The position numbers and the translations under genes were made by a program. Below are positions 52,401 through 61,270 of a stretch of 64,000 bases of DNA, one piece after another; the stretch's first letter is position 1; each line of letters opens with the position of its first letter. The notes below the pieces were generated by a model, which was given only the letters and a program-made list of their open reading frames with translations, did no database searches and had not been told where the DNA came from. The stretch comes from Comamonas sp009360615 (GTDB lineage Bacteria > Pseudomonadota > Gammaproteobacteria > Burkholderiales > Burkholderiaceae_C), in NCBI RefSeq assembly GCF_035784015.1, contig NZ_JALKOW010000001.1. The stretch is one strand, 5' to 3'.

Positions 52401-52639
52401 GCCTGCGTCCCGTGCTGATGACGGCATTGGTGGCATCGCTGGGCTTTGTGCCCATGGCGATTGCCACCGGCACCGGAGCCGAGGTGCAGCGCCCCCTGGC
52501 CACGGTGGTGATCGGCGGCATTCTCTCGTCCACGGTACTGACCCTGCTGGTATTGCCGCTGCTGTATCGGCTGGTTCATGGCTGCCGGTCGTCTCAGGGC
52601 GGCAATGCCGGCGCAGCGACGTCTGCCAATCACTCCTGA
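49472..52639 (+). CDS. czcA: Heavy-metal RND efflux pump, CzcA type
   Basis: The 1055-residue inner-membrane pump starts MFERIIRFAIAQRWLVMLAT. The HME-RND proton-relay motif DFGIIIDGAVVIVEN places Asp402, Asp408 and Glu415 at the same numbers reported as essential in Cupriavidus CzcA. This D-F-G/D-G-A motif marks the zinc/cobalt/cadmium(nickel) subclasses and differs from the copper/silver CusA form. Large periplasmic loops and twelve membrane segments are evident. It exports divalent cations by proton antiport with CzcB and CzcC. The start lies 130 bases after czcB. Confidence 0.94.
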   Translation: MFERIIRFAIAQRWLVMLATLALVGLGIYNYQRLPIDAVPDITNVQVQINTSAPGYSPLETEQRVTFPIETVMAGLPGLDQTRSLSRYGLSQVTVVFKDGTDIYFARQLVNERMQQARDALPAGVAPALGPISTGLGEIYLWTVEAEDGATKPDGAPYTPMDLREIQDWVIKPQLRNVAGVTEINSIGGFAKEYLVAPQPQKLAAYGFTLADIVAALERNNANVGAGYIERQGEQYLIRAPGQVGGIADIREVIVGSAQGQPIRVRDLADVGLGRELRTGAATDNGREVVLGTVFMLIGENSRAVAQAVHERMQVINKSLPPGVKAVTVYDRTNLVDKAIATVKKNLIEGAALVVAILFLFLGNLRAALITALIIPLSMLFTFTGMVQMRVSANLMSLGALDFGIIIDGAVVIVENCVRRLAHAQAAAGRSLTRSERFEEVFAAAREARRPLLFGQLIIMVVYLPIFALTGVEGKMFHPMALTVVIALLGAMLLSITFIPAAIALFMGDKVAEKENRLMAWARRVYAPVLDKVMHAPAVVLTAAGVIVALSLLLATRMGSEFAPNLNEGDFAIQALRIPGTSLTQSVQMQMQLESELKKRFPEIERVFARTGTAEIASDPMPPNISDGYIMLKPRDQWPDPARSRDDLLGAVQEAVERIPGSNYEFSQPIQLRFNELISGVRSDVAVKIFGDDMAQLEKSAQAVAAMLQKIPGASEVKVEQTTGLPMLTVQIDREKASRYGLNMGDVQDAISTAFGGREAGTVFEGDRRFAIQVRLPEAMRSDVDGIGRLPIALPRGGDGRLGFVPLSSVATVELAPGPNQVSREDGKRRIVVSANVRGRDIGSFVAQAQQELEGIALPAGYWSRWGGTFENLESARKRLMIVVPVALALVFTLLFAMFGNVRDGLIVFTGIPFALTGGIAALWLRGIPLSISAAIGFIALCGVAVLNGLVMISYIRSLREQGMDLEQAVTEGALTRLRPVLMTALVASLGFVPMAIATGTGAEVQRPLATVVIGGILSSTVLTLLVLPLLYRLVHGCRSSQGGNAGAATSANHS

Positions 52640-52672
52640 ACCCATACCATAGGGGTTTTGAGAGAGCCCGAT

Positions 52673-54010
52673 ATGCCCCTGTCACCCGCTTCTACTGAAT
52701 GGCAAACCCGCGTCATCGAGTCCCTGCGAAGCGCCCGGCCCACGCTGTGGGCCGGGCGCAGCGATGCAGAACACTCCTCGCAGGTCATAGACGCGGCCCA
52801 GGTTCAGCAGGCCGTAGAGCGCTTCGAGCGTTTTGCACCCTTGCTGGCGCGGCTGTTTCCCGAGCTGCAGGTGGCTGGCGGGCGCATTGAATCGGCGTTG
52901 CAGCCCGTGCCGCAGATGCAGCGGTCGCTGCAACTGCCCGAGCAGATGGGCCGACTCTGGCTCAAGGCCGATCACAGCCTGCCGGTGGCCGGCTCCATTA
53001 AGGCGCGCGGCGGCGTGCACGAGGTGCTGGAGTATGCGGAACGGATCGCCTTGCAGCATGGCCTGCTGGCCGATGGCGACTATCGGAAGCTGGCCTCCGA
53101 TGCTGCGCGTGCGGTGTTTGCCCGGTACCAGGTGGCGGTCGGCTCCACGGGCAATCTGGGCCTGTCGATTGGCGTCATGGCATCGGCCCTGGGTTTCAAG
53201 GCGGTGGTCCATATGTCTGCCGATGCCAAGGACTGGAAAAAGCAGCGCCTGCGCGCGCGGGGCGTGCAGGTCGTGGAGCATGCCGGCGACTACGCCCAGG
53301 CCGTGGCTGCAGGCCGAGCGCTGGCCGACCAGGATCCGCACTGTCACTTTGTGGATGACGAGCATTCGCTCTCGCTGCTGCTCGGCTATGCGGCGGCGGC
53401 TCCGTATCTGGCCGCTCAGCTTGCACGGAACAGGCTCGTCGTGGATGAGTCGCACCCCCTGTTTGTCTACCTTCCCTGCGGAGTGGGGGGCGCGCCCGGT
53501 GGCGTGGCGCTGGGTCTGCAGCAGGCATTCGGGCCACACGCGCACTGCTTTTTTGCGGAACCCGTGCAGTCGCCGTGCTTCATGGTGGAGATGCTGGCCG
53601 GCGCTGCAGCCCTGCCAGGTCTGGGCGCTCATCCTTCGGTCTATGACCTGGGCCTGGACAACCGGACCGAGGCCGACGGCCTGGCCGTGCCGCAAGCGTC
53701 GCAGCTGGCGGCAGACGTGGTGCGCGGCTTTCTCGGCGGTGTGTTCACGGTGGAGGACGAAACCCTGTTTCGCCATCTGGCCCTGCTGCAAGGCAGCGAG
53801 GGATTGCAGATCGAGCCATCGGCCGCAGCGGGCTTTGGCGGTCCGCACGCCTTGCTGGACAGCGCTGCGGGACAGGATTATCTGAAGCGCCAGAAGCTGC
53901 AGGCACATATGGCGAACGCCACGCATATCGTATGGACCACGGGCGGTCTGTTTGTTCCGGACGAAGAGTACGCGCGGTTTCTGGCGCGCGGACGCGATCT
54001 GCTGCGCTGA
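52673..54010 (+). CDS. dsdA: D-serine ammonia-lyase
   Basis: From ATG 52673 (MPLSPASTEWQTRVIESLRS) the PLP enzyme has 445 residues and converts D-serine to pyruvate and ammonia. The PLP lysine is in LPVAGSIKARGGVHEVLEYA, the phosphate loop is VGSTGNLGLSIGVMASALGF, and LWLKADHSLPVAGS is a family signature. GAGAGAGCCCGAT precedes the start; TTG 52658 is an alternative. It follows czcA by 33 bases and may be read through from it, without functional link. No dsdC or transporter is adjacent. Confidence 0.92.
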   Translation: MPLSPASTEWQTRVIESLRSARPTLWAGRSDAEHSSQVIDAAQVQQAVERFERFAPLLARLFPELQVAGGRIESALQPVPQMQRSLQLPEQMGRLWLKADHSLPVAGSIKARGGVHEVLEYAERIALQHGLLADGDYRKLASDAARAVFARYQVAVGSTGNLGLSIGVMASALGFKAVVHMSADAKDWKKQRLRARGVQVVEHAGDYAQAVAAGRALADQDPHCHFVDDEHSLSLLLGYAAAAPYLAAQLARNRLVVDESHPLFVYLPCGVGGAPGGVALGLQQAFGPHAHCFFAEPVQSPCFMVEMLAGAAALPGLGAHPSVYDLGLDNRTEADGLAVPQASQLAADVVRGFLGGVFTVEDETLFRHLALLQGSEGLQIEPSAAAGFGGPHALLDSAAGQDYLKRQKLQAHMANATHIVWTTGGLFVPDEEYARFLARGRDLLR

Positions 54011-54017
54011 GCGCGGC

Positions 54018-55298
54018 CTACCTGGCTCCCCTGGGCAGCGGTGCCATGCCAGATTCGCTCATCAGCATCAGCAGGCTGCGGTTGAAGTCCTCGACCACCA
54101 GCAGCCGGCCCGCATGGTCGATACCCATGCCCGTGGGGCGGCCGCCGGGGCGCAGGCCGGGCCTGGCATCCCAGTGGCTCAGCCATGGAATCGCCGGTCC
54201 CGAGGGCTGGCCCTTGACGTCGCGTGCAAAGCCCACGAGGCGCTGGCCCTCGGCTCGCTGTCCATGCCATGCCACCAGCAATTGCCCGCCAAATGCACTG
54301 CCGATGGGAGTCGCCAGCATTTGCAGCGGAGCCACATGGGCGGGCCAGAGCATGTGCGGGGCTTCAGTCTTGCTGCAGTCGAAGCGTTTTTCATAGCCTT
54401 GCGCGCTCTGGCGTGCACCTATGCAATAAGGCCAGCCGTAGTCGGCGCCAGCGCGCAGCAGGTTGAGCTCCTCGGGCGGCTGCCTGGGATCGCGGTAGTC
54501 GATATTGTTTTCGCCCTGCCAGATCGTGCCTGCTGCGGGGCCGTCGGGCATCACGGCCAGCGCCATGGAATTGCGCAGGCCGCCGGCAAAGGGCTTGAAT
54601 TCCCTGACGATCTGAGGGCCGTGCTGCAACACCATGCGCCAGACAGCAGCGCGCGGCATGGCCGTGCCGCGTTCGGGACAGGGCACGGGTTGCTTCTGGT
54701 CTTCACCCCGGCAGGCATCGGTGGCCGAGCCCATGTTCACGTAGAGGCTGCCGTCCGGCGCAAACGCCAGTTCCTTGAGCAGGTGGGCGCCGTCGGCCGG
54801 CAGGCCGCTGGCCAGCATCTCGGGCTGAGGTGCCTGGCCGAGTGCGGGCACTGCGGTGCGCCATATCTTGTCGGCCTCGCCGATATAGACCTTGCCGTCC
54901 GGCCCGCGCACCATGCCCGAAGGGTAGTTGAGCTTGCTCAGCAGCACCCGGGATTCCACCGCCTTGGCCGTGGTGTTGGCGTTGGCGGCAGTGGCCGCGT
55001 CAGGCGGTAGCCTGAGCTCGATCAGTTGGCCCACATGGGGCATCCAGTTACCCATGTCCAGCACCCAGATGCGGCCCGGTGCAATCTCCAGCACGCGGCG
55101 CGGAAAGCGCAGGCCGTGGGCCTCGTCGGCAATCAGCCCCACACAGGTGCCGGCAGGACTGGTGATGGCCAGGCGCGGATAGTTGCCGCATTTGCCGGTG
55201 GAGGTGTAGCCGCGCGCTTGTGCGGGCGGGCTCGCAGCCAGCGTCAGCAGTGCCGGTACCAGCAGCATGGCCAGTGTCCTACCGATGGAAGAGATCAT
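54018..55298 (-). CDS. Exported sorbosone/glucose-dehydrogenase-like beta-propeller protein
   Basis: Starting at ATG 55298 (MISSIGRTLAMLLVPALLTL) the protein has 426 residues; ATG 55319 is a longer option. A signal peptide ends near PAQA. The body has propeller-type repeats such as SGMVRGPDGKVYIGEADKIW and LLKELAFAPDGSLYVNMGSA, and the family-typical LNLLRAGADYGWPYCIG. Relatives are PQQ-dependent periplasmic sugar dehydrogenases. Whether this one binds PQQ is uncertain. It converges with dsdA with 7 bases between stops. Confidence 0.82.
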   Translation of the reverse strand: MISSIGRTLAMLLVPALLTLAASPPAQARGYTSTGKCGNYPRLAITSPAGTCVGLIADEAHGLRFPRRVLEIAPGRIWVLDMGNWMPHVGQLIELRLPPDAATAANANTTAKAVESRVLLSKLNYPSGMVRGPDGKVYIGEADKIWRTAVPALGQAPQPEMLASGLPADGAHLLKELAFAPDGSLYVNMGSATDACRGEDQKQPVPCPERGTAMPRAAVWRMVLQHGPQIVREFKPFAGGLRNSMALAVMPDGPAAGTIWQGENNIDYRDPRQPPEELNLLRAGADYGWPYCIGARQSAQGYEKRFDCSKTEAPHMLWPAHVAPLQMLATPIGSAFGGQLLVAWHGQRAEGQRLVGFARDVKGQPSGPAIPWLSHWDARPGLRPGGRPTGMGIDHAGRLLVVEDFNRSLLMLMSESGMAPLPRGAR

Positions 55299-55383
55299 CA
55301 AACGGCTCCACAAATGCATTCAGCAGCCGTGATCTTGCCATGGCCGGCCCATGGGCGGTGGCGTGCAGACCCTGGATACGTTG

Positions 55384-56931
55384 TCAGAAGCGCGGCAGGT
55401 CGGGATGGGCGATCTGGCCGCCGCGCACCAGCATCTTGCCGTACTCGGCGCAGCGGTTGAGCGTGGGGATCACCTTGCCGGGATTGAGCAGGGACTGCGG
55501 GTCGAACGCCGACTTGAGCGCGAACATCTGCGCATTCTCGGCGGTGGTGAACTGGGTGCACATGCTGTTGAGCTTTTCCACGCCGACGCCATGCTCGCCC
55601 GTCACCGTGCCGCCCATGGCCACGCTGGTTTCCAGAATGTCGGCTCCGAACAGTTCGCAGCGGTGCAGCTCGTCGGGGTTGTTGGCGTCGAACAGGATCA
55701 GGGGATGCAGATTGCCGTCTCCGGCGTGAAACACATTCGCGCAGCGCAGCTGGTATTTCTTCTCCATCTCCTGGATCGCCAGCAGGATGTCGGCCAGGCG
55801 CTTGCGCGGAATGGTGGAGTCCATGCACATGTAATCGGGGCTGATGCGTCCACTGGCGGGGAAGGCGTTCTTGCGCCCGCTCCAGAAGCGCAGCCGCTCC
55901 TCCTCGCTCTCGCTCACGGTGATGGCCGTGGCTCCGGCATGGCGCAGCACTTCGCTCATGCGGGCGATCTCTTCCTCCACTTCCTCGGGCGTGCCGTCGC
56001 TCTCGCACAGCAAGATGGCCTCCGCCGTAAGGTCATAGCCGGCACGCACAAAGTCCTCAACGGCGGCCGTCATGGGCTTGTCCATCATTTCCAGCCCGGC
56101 CGGAATGATGCCGGCCGCGATCACCGCGGCCACTGCGTCGCCGGCTTTGCGCACATCGTCGAAGCTGGCCATGATGCAGCGCGCCAGCTGAGGCTTGGGC
56201 ACGAGCTTGACCGTGACCTCGGTCACCACGGCCAGCATGCCTTCGCTGCCAATCATGATGGCCAGCAGATCCAGTCCGGGGGTGTCGAGTGCATCCGAGC
56301 CGAATTCGACGGGCTCGCCTTCGATGCTGAAGCCTTTGACCTTGAGCACGTTGTGCACGGTGAGTCCGTACTTGAGGCAGTGCACTCCGCCCGAGTTCTC
56401 GGCCACATTGCCGCCGATGGTGCAGGCGATCTGGCTGCTGGGGTCGGGCGCATAGTACAGGCCGTAAGGGGCAGCGGCTTCGCTGATGGCAAGGTTGCGT
56501 ACGCCGCATTGCACCAGGGCCGTGCGGCTGTAGGCGTCGACGTCGAGGATTCTGTTGAACTTCGCCAGCGACAGCGTCACGCCCATGGGGTGGGGCATGG
56601 CGCCGCCCGAAAGCCCTGTGCCCGCACCGCGCGCGATGACGGGGGCACCGATGGCGTGGCAGGCCTTGAGCACGGCCTGCACCTGTGCATCAGTCTCGGG
56701 CAGGCAGACCAGCAGTGGGCGCTGGCGGTAGGCGGTCAGTCCGTCACACTCGTAGGGCGTGGTGTCTTCGCTCTGATAGAGCAGGGCATGCGCCGGTACA
56801 TGGGGGCGCAGTGCCGCCAGCACCTCGGCCTGGCGTCTGGCGCGCTCGGACGGCTCGGGCAGGTGATGCGCTGCGTTGGCCGCCGTGCTGGAGGTGGCGA
56901 CGAGATCGGTGAATGTGCTGGCGGACGTCAT
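55384..56931 (-). CDS. FAD-linked oxidase, glycolate oxidase GlcD type
   Basis: The 515-residue flavoprotein carries an FAD-binding PCMH domain (VIARGAGTGLSGGAMPHPMG, CTIGGNVAENSGGVHCLKYG) and an oxidase C-terminal domain (FHAGDGNLHPLILFDA, TGEHGVGVEKLNSM). These match GlcD, which oxidises glycolate or D-2-hydroxyacids. In E. coli glcD works with glcE and glcF; no such genes are adjacent here, so a stand-alone D-lactate or D-2-hydroxyacid dehydrogenase is an alternative. Confidence 0.9.
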   Translation of the reverse strand: MTSASTFTDLVATSSTAANAAHHLPEPSERARRQAEVLAALRPHVPAHALLYQSEDTTPYECDGLTAYRQRPLLVCLPETDAQVQAVLKACHAIGAPVIARGAGTGLSGGAMPHPMGVTLSLAKFNRILDVDAYSRTALVQCGVRNLAISEAAAPYGLYYAPDPSSQIACTIGGNVAENSGGVHCLKYGLTVHNVLKVKGFSIEGEPVEFGSDALDTPGLDLLAIMIGSEGMLAVVTEVTVKLVPKPQLARCIMASFDDVRKAGDAVAAVIAAGIIPAGLEMMDKPMTAAVEDFVRAGYDLTAEAILLCESDGTPEEVEEEIARMSEVLRHAGATAITVSESEEERLRFWSGRKNAFPASGRISPDYMCMDSTIPRKRLADILLAIQEMEKKYQLRCANVFHAGDGNLHPLILFDANNPDELHRCELFGADILETSVAMGGTVTGEHGVGVEKLNSMCTQFTTAENAQMFALKSAFDPQSLLNPGKVIPTLNRCAEYGKMLVRGGQIAHPDLPRF

Positions 56932-57069
56932 GCCTGCAAATGTAGGGGATGCGCCCGCGCCTTGGTGTGAGCTTTATTGCAAAGCTGCTTGAAATGCTTT
57001 GCGATGACAGTCAAGAAGGCTTTTGAAATGAGAGCATCAACCGCTTTTTGGGTAAGCGATTGAGTCGAT

Positions 57070-58188
57070 TTATTCTCTGAAATGGCCGCCTGCGTCGATC
57101 ATGGTCAGCCCCACATAGCTGGAGCCGGTGCGCGGTGGCGTGAAGCGCAGGTGCATGGCGCCATAGCGAACCTCCCCCATGGCGTCGAGTGCGGCAGTCA
57201 GGCTCGCACGCTGATTGGAGGGCGTGGCTTTGCGCAGCGCATCGAGCAGGGTGCGGGTGTTGAGAAAGACTTCCAGCCCCAGATAGGAGGCTGGCGGCAT
57301 GCCTGGCTGGCCGACGAGTTGCTGGTAATCCTTGATGGCCGGGATCGCGCCCTTCCAGGGGCTGGGCACCAGGGTGGTGAAGGCGATGCCGCGCGTGTAC
57401 GACCCCAGCCCTTGCACCACGGCGCGATTGGCCTGGGCGGCGAGGTTGTAGAACGGTGCGGTGACATGGGCCTGCCTGGCCAGGGTGATCAGGCCGATGG
57501 TGGCCGGAGCGCCCGCCAGCACGATGACGCCCTGCAGATCGGGCTGGGCGGCCAGCTGTCTGGCCAGCTCCGGGGCGTTGCCGCCGGATGCCTCCACGGC
57601 CAGCGTGATGGCGGGTTGGAGATCCTTGGCGGCGAAGGCGGTCAGGGCAATCTGCAGACTGTCTTTGCCGAAGTCGTCGTCCTGGTGGACGATGGCGACT
57701 CGTTTCAGGCCCAGTGTCTGCATCTGCTGCAGCATGGCCGCAATTTCGGCCTGGGTGCTGGCGCGCAGCGGGTAGACGAAACGGCTGGGCTGCTGGCGCA
57801 TGCTGCCGGCTCCGGCAATCACGCCTACCAGCGCGGTCTGGCCTTGCTGCACTTCGGTCTGCATGGCGGCGCAGCTCGCCGTTCCCCAGCAGTTGAGCAG
57901 GGCCACGGCCCCTGCCTGGATCAGCTGGCGTGCATTGCCGGCGGCGCGCTGCGGTTCGTAGCCATCGTCCAGCACCCTGAGCGTCAGCGACTTGCCCCCC
58001 AGTCCGCCCTGCCTGTTGAACGCCTCCACCTGGGCCTGCATGATGCTCAGCCCTTCCTTGCCGGCCTCGGCCTGTGCACCGGACAGCGGCAGGCTGGCGC
58101 CGATGGTGACGGGGCTGTCCTGCGCATGCAGGGGCAGGGCGGCAATGCCGCCGGCCAGAAGCCAGGCGCAGCGCAATCGGTTTGGCAT
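57070..58188 (-). CDS. Leucine-binding-type ABC substrate-binding protein, orphan
   Basis: The 372-residue protein has a signal peptide (CAWLLAGGIAALPLHA, cleavage near 22) and a type I periplasmic fold starting PVTIGASLPLSGAQAEAGKE, with the second lobe motif KRVAIVHQDDDFGKDSLQIA. No permease or ATPase genes are adjacent, so it either serves a transporter elsewhere or acts as a periplasmic sensor. The ligand is unknown. An AT-rich 138-base gap separates it from the GlcD gene downstream. Confidence 0.87.
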   Translation of the reverse strand: MPNRLRCAWLLAGGIAALPLHAQDSPVTIGASLPLSGAQAEAGKEGLSIMQAQVEAFNRQGGLGGKSLTLRVLDDGYEPQRAAGNARQLIQAGAVALLNCWGTASCAAMQTEVQQGQTALVGVIAGAGSMRQQPSRFVYPLRASTQAEIAAMLQQMQTLGLKRVAIVHQDDDFGKDSLQIALTAFAAKDLQPAITLAVEASGGNAPELARQLAAQPDLQGVIVLAGAPATIGLITLARQAHVTAPFYNLAAQANRAVVQGLGSYTRGIAFTTLVPSPWKGAIPAIKDYQQLVGQPGMPPASYLGLEVFLNTRTLLDALRKATPSNQRASLTAALDAMGEVRYGAMHLRFTPPRTGSSYVGLTMIDAGGHFRE

Positions 58189-58344
58189 AGGTGTCCTCCT
58201 CCTTGTTGTGCGCTCATGGTGGGCGGCGGAGCGGAGCGGGGAAAGAGGGCAACTGCGGCAGTGTCTGCACGCAGCGACGTTACGCAGTTTTGACTCGCAT
58301 GCGGGGCGCAGGCTTGACCTGCATCAGTCCCTGGTCTTGCATTG

Positions 58345-60264
58345 TCAGCGGCTTTCCAGCAGCCACAGCCGCTTGCTGGCGCGGGTCATGGCGACGTAGA
58401 GCAGATTGCGCTGCGGGTCGTTCGCATCGGAGGAGAAATGCCTGGCGTGAACGAAGGGCACGGCCACATATTCGTATTCATGGCCTTTGCTGCGCTCCAC
58501 CGTGAGCAGCTGCAGGCTGGGTTTTTCCTGGCGCTGATGCTGCGCGATGCTCGACTGGACCATGAGGCTGAGGCGGCCCAGGAACTCATCGACGGACAGC
58601 CCGGCGCAGATCTGCGACAGCGCTTGCAGGCTGGCCAGGCATTGGCGCAGCTCCTCCCGGCTGATGGGAGCCTGGGCGAAGAATTGCCGCAGCAGAGGAT
58701 GACGGCACAGCTGTCCGGCATCGGCGCATTGCTCGGCGGGCAGGGCCAGCAAGCGGGCGGCGGCAGAGTCCGGTGCGATCTGGACGGCAAGGAAACGGCG
58801 CATGGCGCTCTGCCGTCCCATGAGTTCGGCGGCGATGCGCAGCGTGTCGGACTCCGGCGGGGCTTCGCCCAATGCGCTCATGTCGAACAGGCCGTTGGCC
58901 AGCAGATCCCGGTCCGGTGGGCTGGCATGGCGCACATAGCGCATCAGGCCTTCGGCGGCGCTGTTCAGAATGCCTTGCGAGAGCCGGGCGGCACCGCTGC
59001 AGCCGGGCATGGCCCACAGCATGGCCAGCACCAGGGCGATTTCACGGCGCTGGTAGAAGCGCTGCATGCCTTTGCAGGCATAGTGCACGCCTTCGTGGGC
59101 GAACAGCCATTCAAGCCGTATCGAATCTTCGGGCGAGCGCAGGATGACGCGCAGCACGGCGGGCGGGTCCTGCGGTTTGCGGGGCAGACGGGCCACGGCG
59201 GCATGGATGTCCAGCAACTGCCGGGCGCAGTCCTCATCATCGCCACGGCGATGTTCGAACCAGGCCGAGGCATTGCGGTAATGGGCTTCGAACTCCACGC
59301 CGAAAAGCCGGTTCAGTGCCTGGCAGATGACGGGGCCGAAGCGATAGGTTGTGTTGAGCGTGGCCTGGCCGGTGCCCGCGGGCAGCTCCTGCAGGATGCG
59401 CTGGGCGCTGTCGCCAAAGATGGAGGAAGCGCCCGGCAGAATGTGCTGGTTGAAGTCGCCGACACCAATGAAGCGGCCGTTGCCGCGTGCCAGATGGCGC
59501 AGCACCAGCAGGGCGGCCTCGTCCAGGTCCTGCAGTTCGTCGAACAGCACGGCTTCGAAGCGGCCCTGCAGCAGCGGAAAGCCGGCATCGAAGTCCAGTG
59601 CGGCCAGCTGGCAGGCCAGCGCGTAGGTGCAGTCGCCGGGCGCATAGAACAGCGGCTCCTGGGTGGGGCCCGCGCGCAGCCGTTCATAGCTGCGCAGCAG
59701 CCGGTACAGGCCGTAGTCCAGAGCGTTGTCGCGGCAATATGCCAGCGCTCCGAGGCCGCTGGCGTCGATGTCGAGTTCCAGCATGCGCTGCTTGGCCTGG
59801 GCCTCGAAGGCGAGGAAGGCGCTGATGTCCAGGGGGCGTGCGAAATAGTCGGACAGCTCGGGGATGTCGAGCTCGGCATGCCGCTCTGCCTCTTGCGACA
59901 ACGCCTGATGCGCCTGCTGGATGAGCAGGTTCTTCTCCAGGGCAGAGGAGAGCATGGGCACCGGGTCGCCCAGCTCTTCGAGCAGGCGGGCGCAAAACTG
60001 CTCCAGAGTGAGCAGGTGCAGGCCTTCGAGGGGGGCGGTGGTGAGCCGGTCCAGGCGTGCCTGGATGGCCTTGATGCCGGCCTCCGAGTAGGCCAGCATC
60101 AGCACATGGCGCGCGCCCTGGGTACGGATCAGGTCGACGGCCTTGATGGTCAGCGTGGTTGTCTTGCCCGTGCCGGCCAGGGCGCGAATGAGCAGCGAGG
60201 ACGCCTCGCTGTTGAGTGCCTGGTTCTGGTCAAGGCCGGGGTACAGCCTGGGCTGCAGGTTCAT
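58345..60264 (-). CDS. UvrD-family superfamily 1 helicase
   Basis: From ATG 60264 (MNLQPRLYPGLDQNQALNSE) the protein has 639 residues. The motifs are in order: I ALAGTGKTTT (about 28-37), II VLFDELQDLDE, III IGVGDFNQHI, IV LNTTYRFG, V ERSKGHEYEYVAVP and VI RNLLYVAMTRASKRLW. It is shorter and more divergent than UvrD, Rep or PcrA, and its accessory domains are not recognisable. It is probably an ATP-dependent DNA helicase in repair. It is 79 bases downstream of the LysR gene. The upstream open frame into that gene is rejected. Confidence 0.88.
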   Translation of the reverse strand: MNLQPRLYPGLDQNQALNSEASSLLIRALAGTGKTTTLTIKAVDLIRTQGARHVLMLAYSEAGIKAIQARLDRLTTAPLEGLHLLTLEQFCARLLEELGDPVPMLSSALEKNLLIQQAHQALSQEAERHAELDIPELSDYFARPLDISAFLAFEAQAKQRMLELDIDASGLGALAYCRDNALDYGLYRLLRSYERLRAGPTQEPLFYAPGDCTYALACQLAALDFDAGFPLLQGRFEAVLFDELQDLDEAALLVLRHLARGNGRFIGVGDFNQHILPGASSIFGDSAQRILQELPAGTGQATLNTTYRFGPVICQALNRLFGVEFEAHYRNASAWFEHRRGDDEDCARQLLDIHAAVARLPRKPQDPPAVLRVILRSPEDSIRLEWLFAHEGVHYACKGMQRFYQRREIALVLAMLWAMPGCSGAARLSQGILNSAAEGLMRYVRHASPPDRDLLANGLFDMSALGEAPPESDTLRIAAELMGRQSAMRRFLAVQIAPDSAAARLLALPAEQCADAGQLCRHPLLRQFFAQAPISREELRQCLASLQALSQICAGLSVDEFLGRLSLMVQSSIAQHQRQEKPSLQLLTVERSKGHEYEYVAVPFVHARHFSSDANDPQRNLLYVAMTRASKRLWLLESR

Positions 60265-60343
60265 GCCGTGAGTGCTCCATCTTCGTAATCGATCCCGCGG
60301 TCCGTGCAGCAGGCTGCGTCCCAGCGAAGCGGCCGGTCGGCGC

Positions 60344-61246
60344 TCAGCCCATGGCCTTGCGCAGCCACTCTGCGAAGGCCGCACATTCCCAGCGGTCCAT
60401 GATGCCGGTCTTCCAGCACAGATAGTGGGCATGGGGGCTGGGTGCGTCGACGTCGAACAGGCGCACCAGCGTGCCGTTTTCCAGCCAGGGGGCACCGAGC
60501 TTGTGACGCACCAGGGCGATCCCCATGCTGGCCGATGCAGCGTCGCACATCAGGCCGATATCGTTGAACTGGGAGCCTTCGTTGGGCTCCGCCATGTCGA
60601 GGCCGGTCGCGGCGAACCAGGTGCGCCAGGGCTCCAGCGGACTGCGCAGCAACGGCATGCCTTCGAGGTCTTCCGGGCGTTCGAACGGTCCGTGTTCCCG
60701 GATGAAGCTGGGCGAGGCCAGCGGTGTGACGGTGTCGCGGGCCAGCTCGATATGCTCCACGTCGGCATAGTGGCCGGCGCCGAAGCGCACCATCAGATCG
60801 GCATCCTCGCCGATGACATCCAGCAGCGGAATCGAAACCTGCAGCGCGATGTCGATTTCGGGATAGGCCTCGGTGAACTGGCGCAGCCGAGGAATCAGTA
60901 TCACGCGCGCAAAAGTGGGGGTTACGGCCAGTTTCAGGCGCCTGCGTCCGGGCGAGGCCGATGCGCCGGGAAAACGCTGCAAGGCGCCCAGGCCTTCGCG
61001 CACGTGGGCCAGATAGGAGCTGCCGTCCGTGGTCAGCGAGAAATCCGTGCGGCCGAACAGCCGCGCACCTAGAATCTGCTCCAGCTGCTTGACCCGGTGG
61101 CTGACGGCGCTGGGCGTGACGCACAGCTCCTCCGCCGTCAGCGTGACCGAGCGCAGCCGCGCCAGCGCCTCGAAAGTGAGCAGGCACTGTATCGGCGGAA
61201 TCCGCCTGGCCGTGATGCTGTTCAAGGAGCCGGGGCTGCGGGTCAT
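60344..61246 (-). CDS. LysR-family regulator, GcvA-like
   Basis: The 300-residue protein has a winged helix-turn-helix (LLTFEALARLRSVTLTAEEL, CVTPSAVSHRVKQLEQILGA, around residues 22-61) and a LysR effector domain. The N-terminal pattern PIQCLLTFEALARL with SAVSHRVKQLE is closest to GcvA-type regulators that control the glycine cleavage system. It is 24 bases downstream of purU on the same strand, suggesting co-transcription and a one-carbon link, but the target is inference. Confidence 0.87.
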   Translation of the reverse strand: MTRSPGSLNSITARRIPPIQCLLTFEALARLRSVTLTAEELCVTPSAVSHRVKQLEQILGARLFGRTDFSLTTDGSSYLAHVREGLGALQRFPGASASPGRRRLKLAVTPTFARVILIPRLRQFTEAYPEIDIALQVSIPLLDVIGEDADLMVRFGAGHYADVEHIELARDTVTPLASPSFIREHGPFERPEDLEGMPLLRSPLEPWRTWFAATGLDMAEPNEGSQFNDIGLMCDAASASMGIALVRHKLGAPWLENGTLVRLFDVDAPSPHAHYLCWKTGIMDRWECAAFAEWLRKAMG

Positions 61247-61270
61247 AGGGTCAATCCCAAGCCCAGGGAT

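Noticed and set aside
49640..52645. A 1001-codon minus-strand frame opposite czcA
   Set aside because: It is a shadow of czcA, with low-complexity His/Gln-rich translation and no ribosome binding site.
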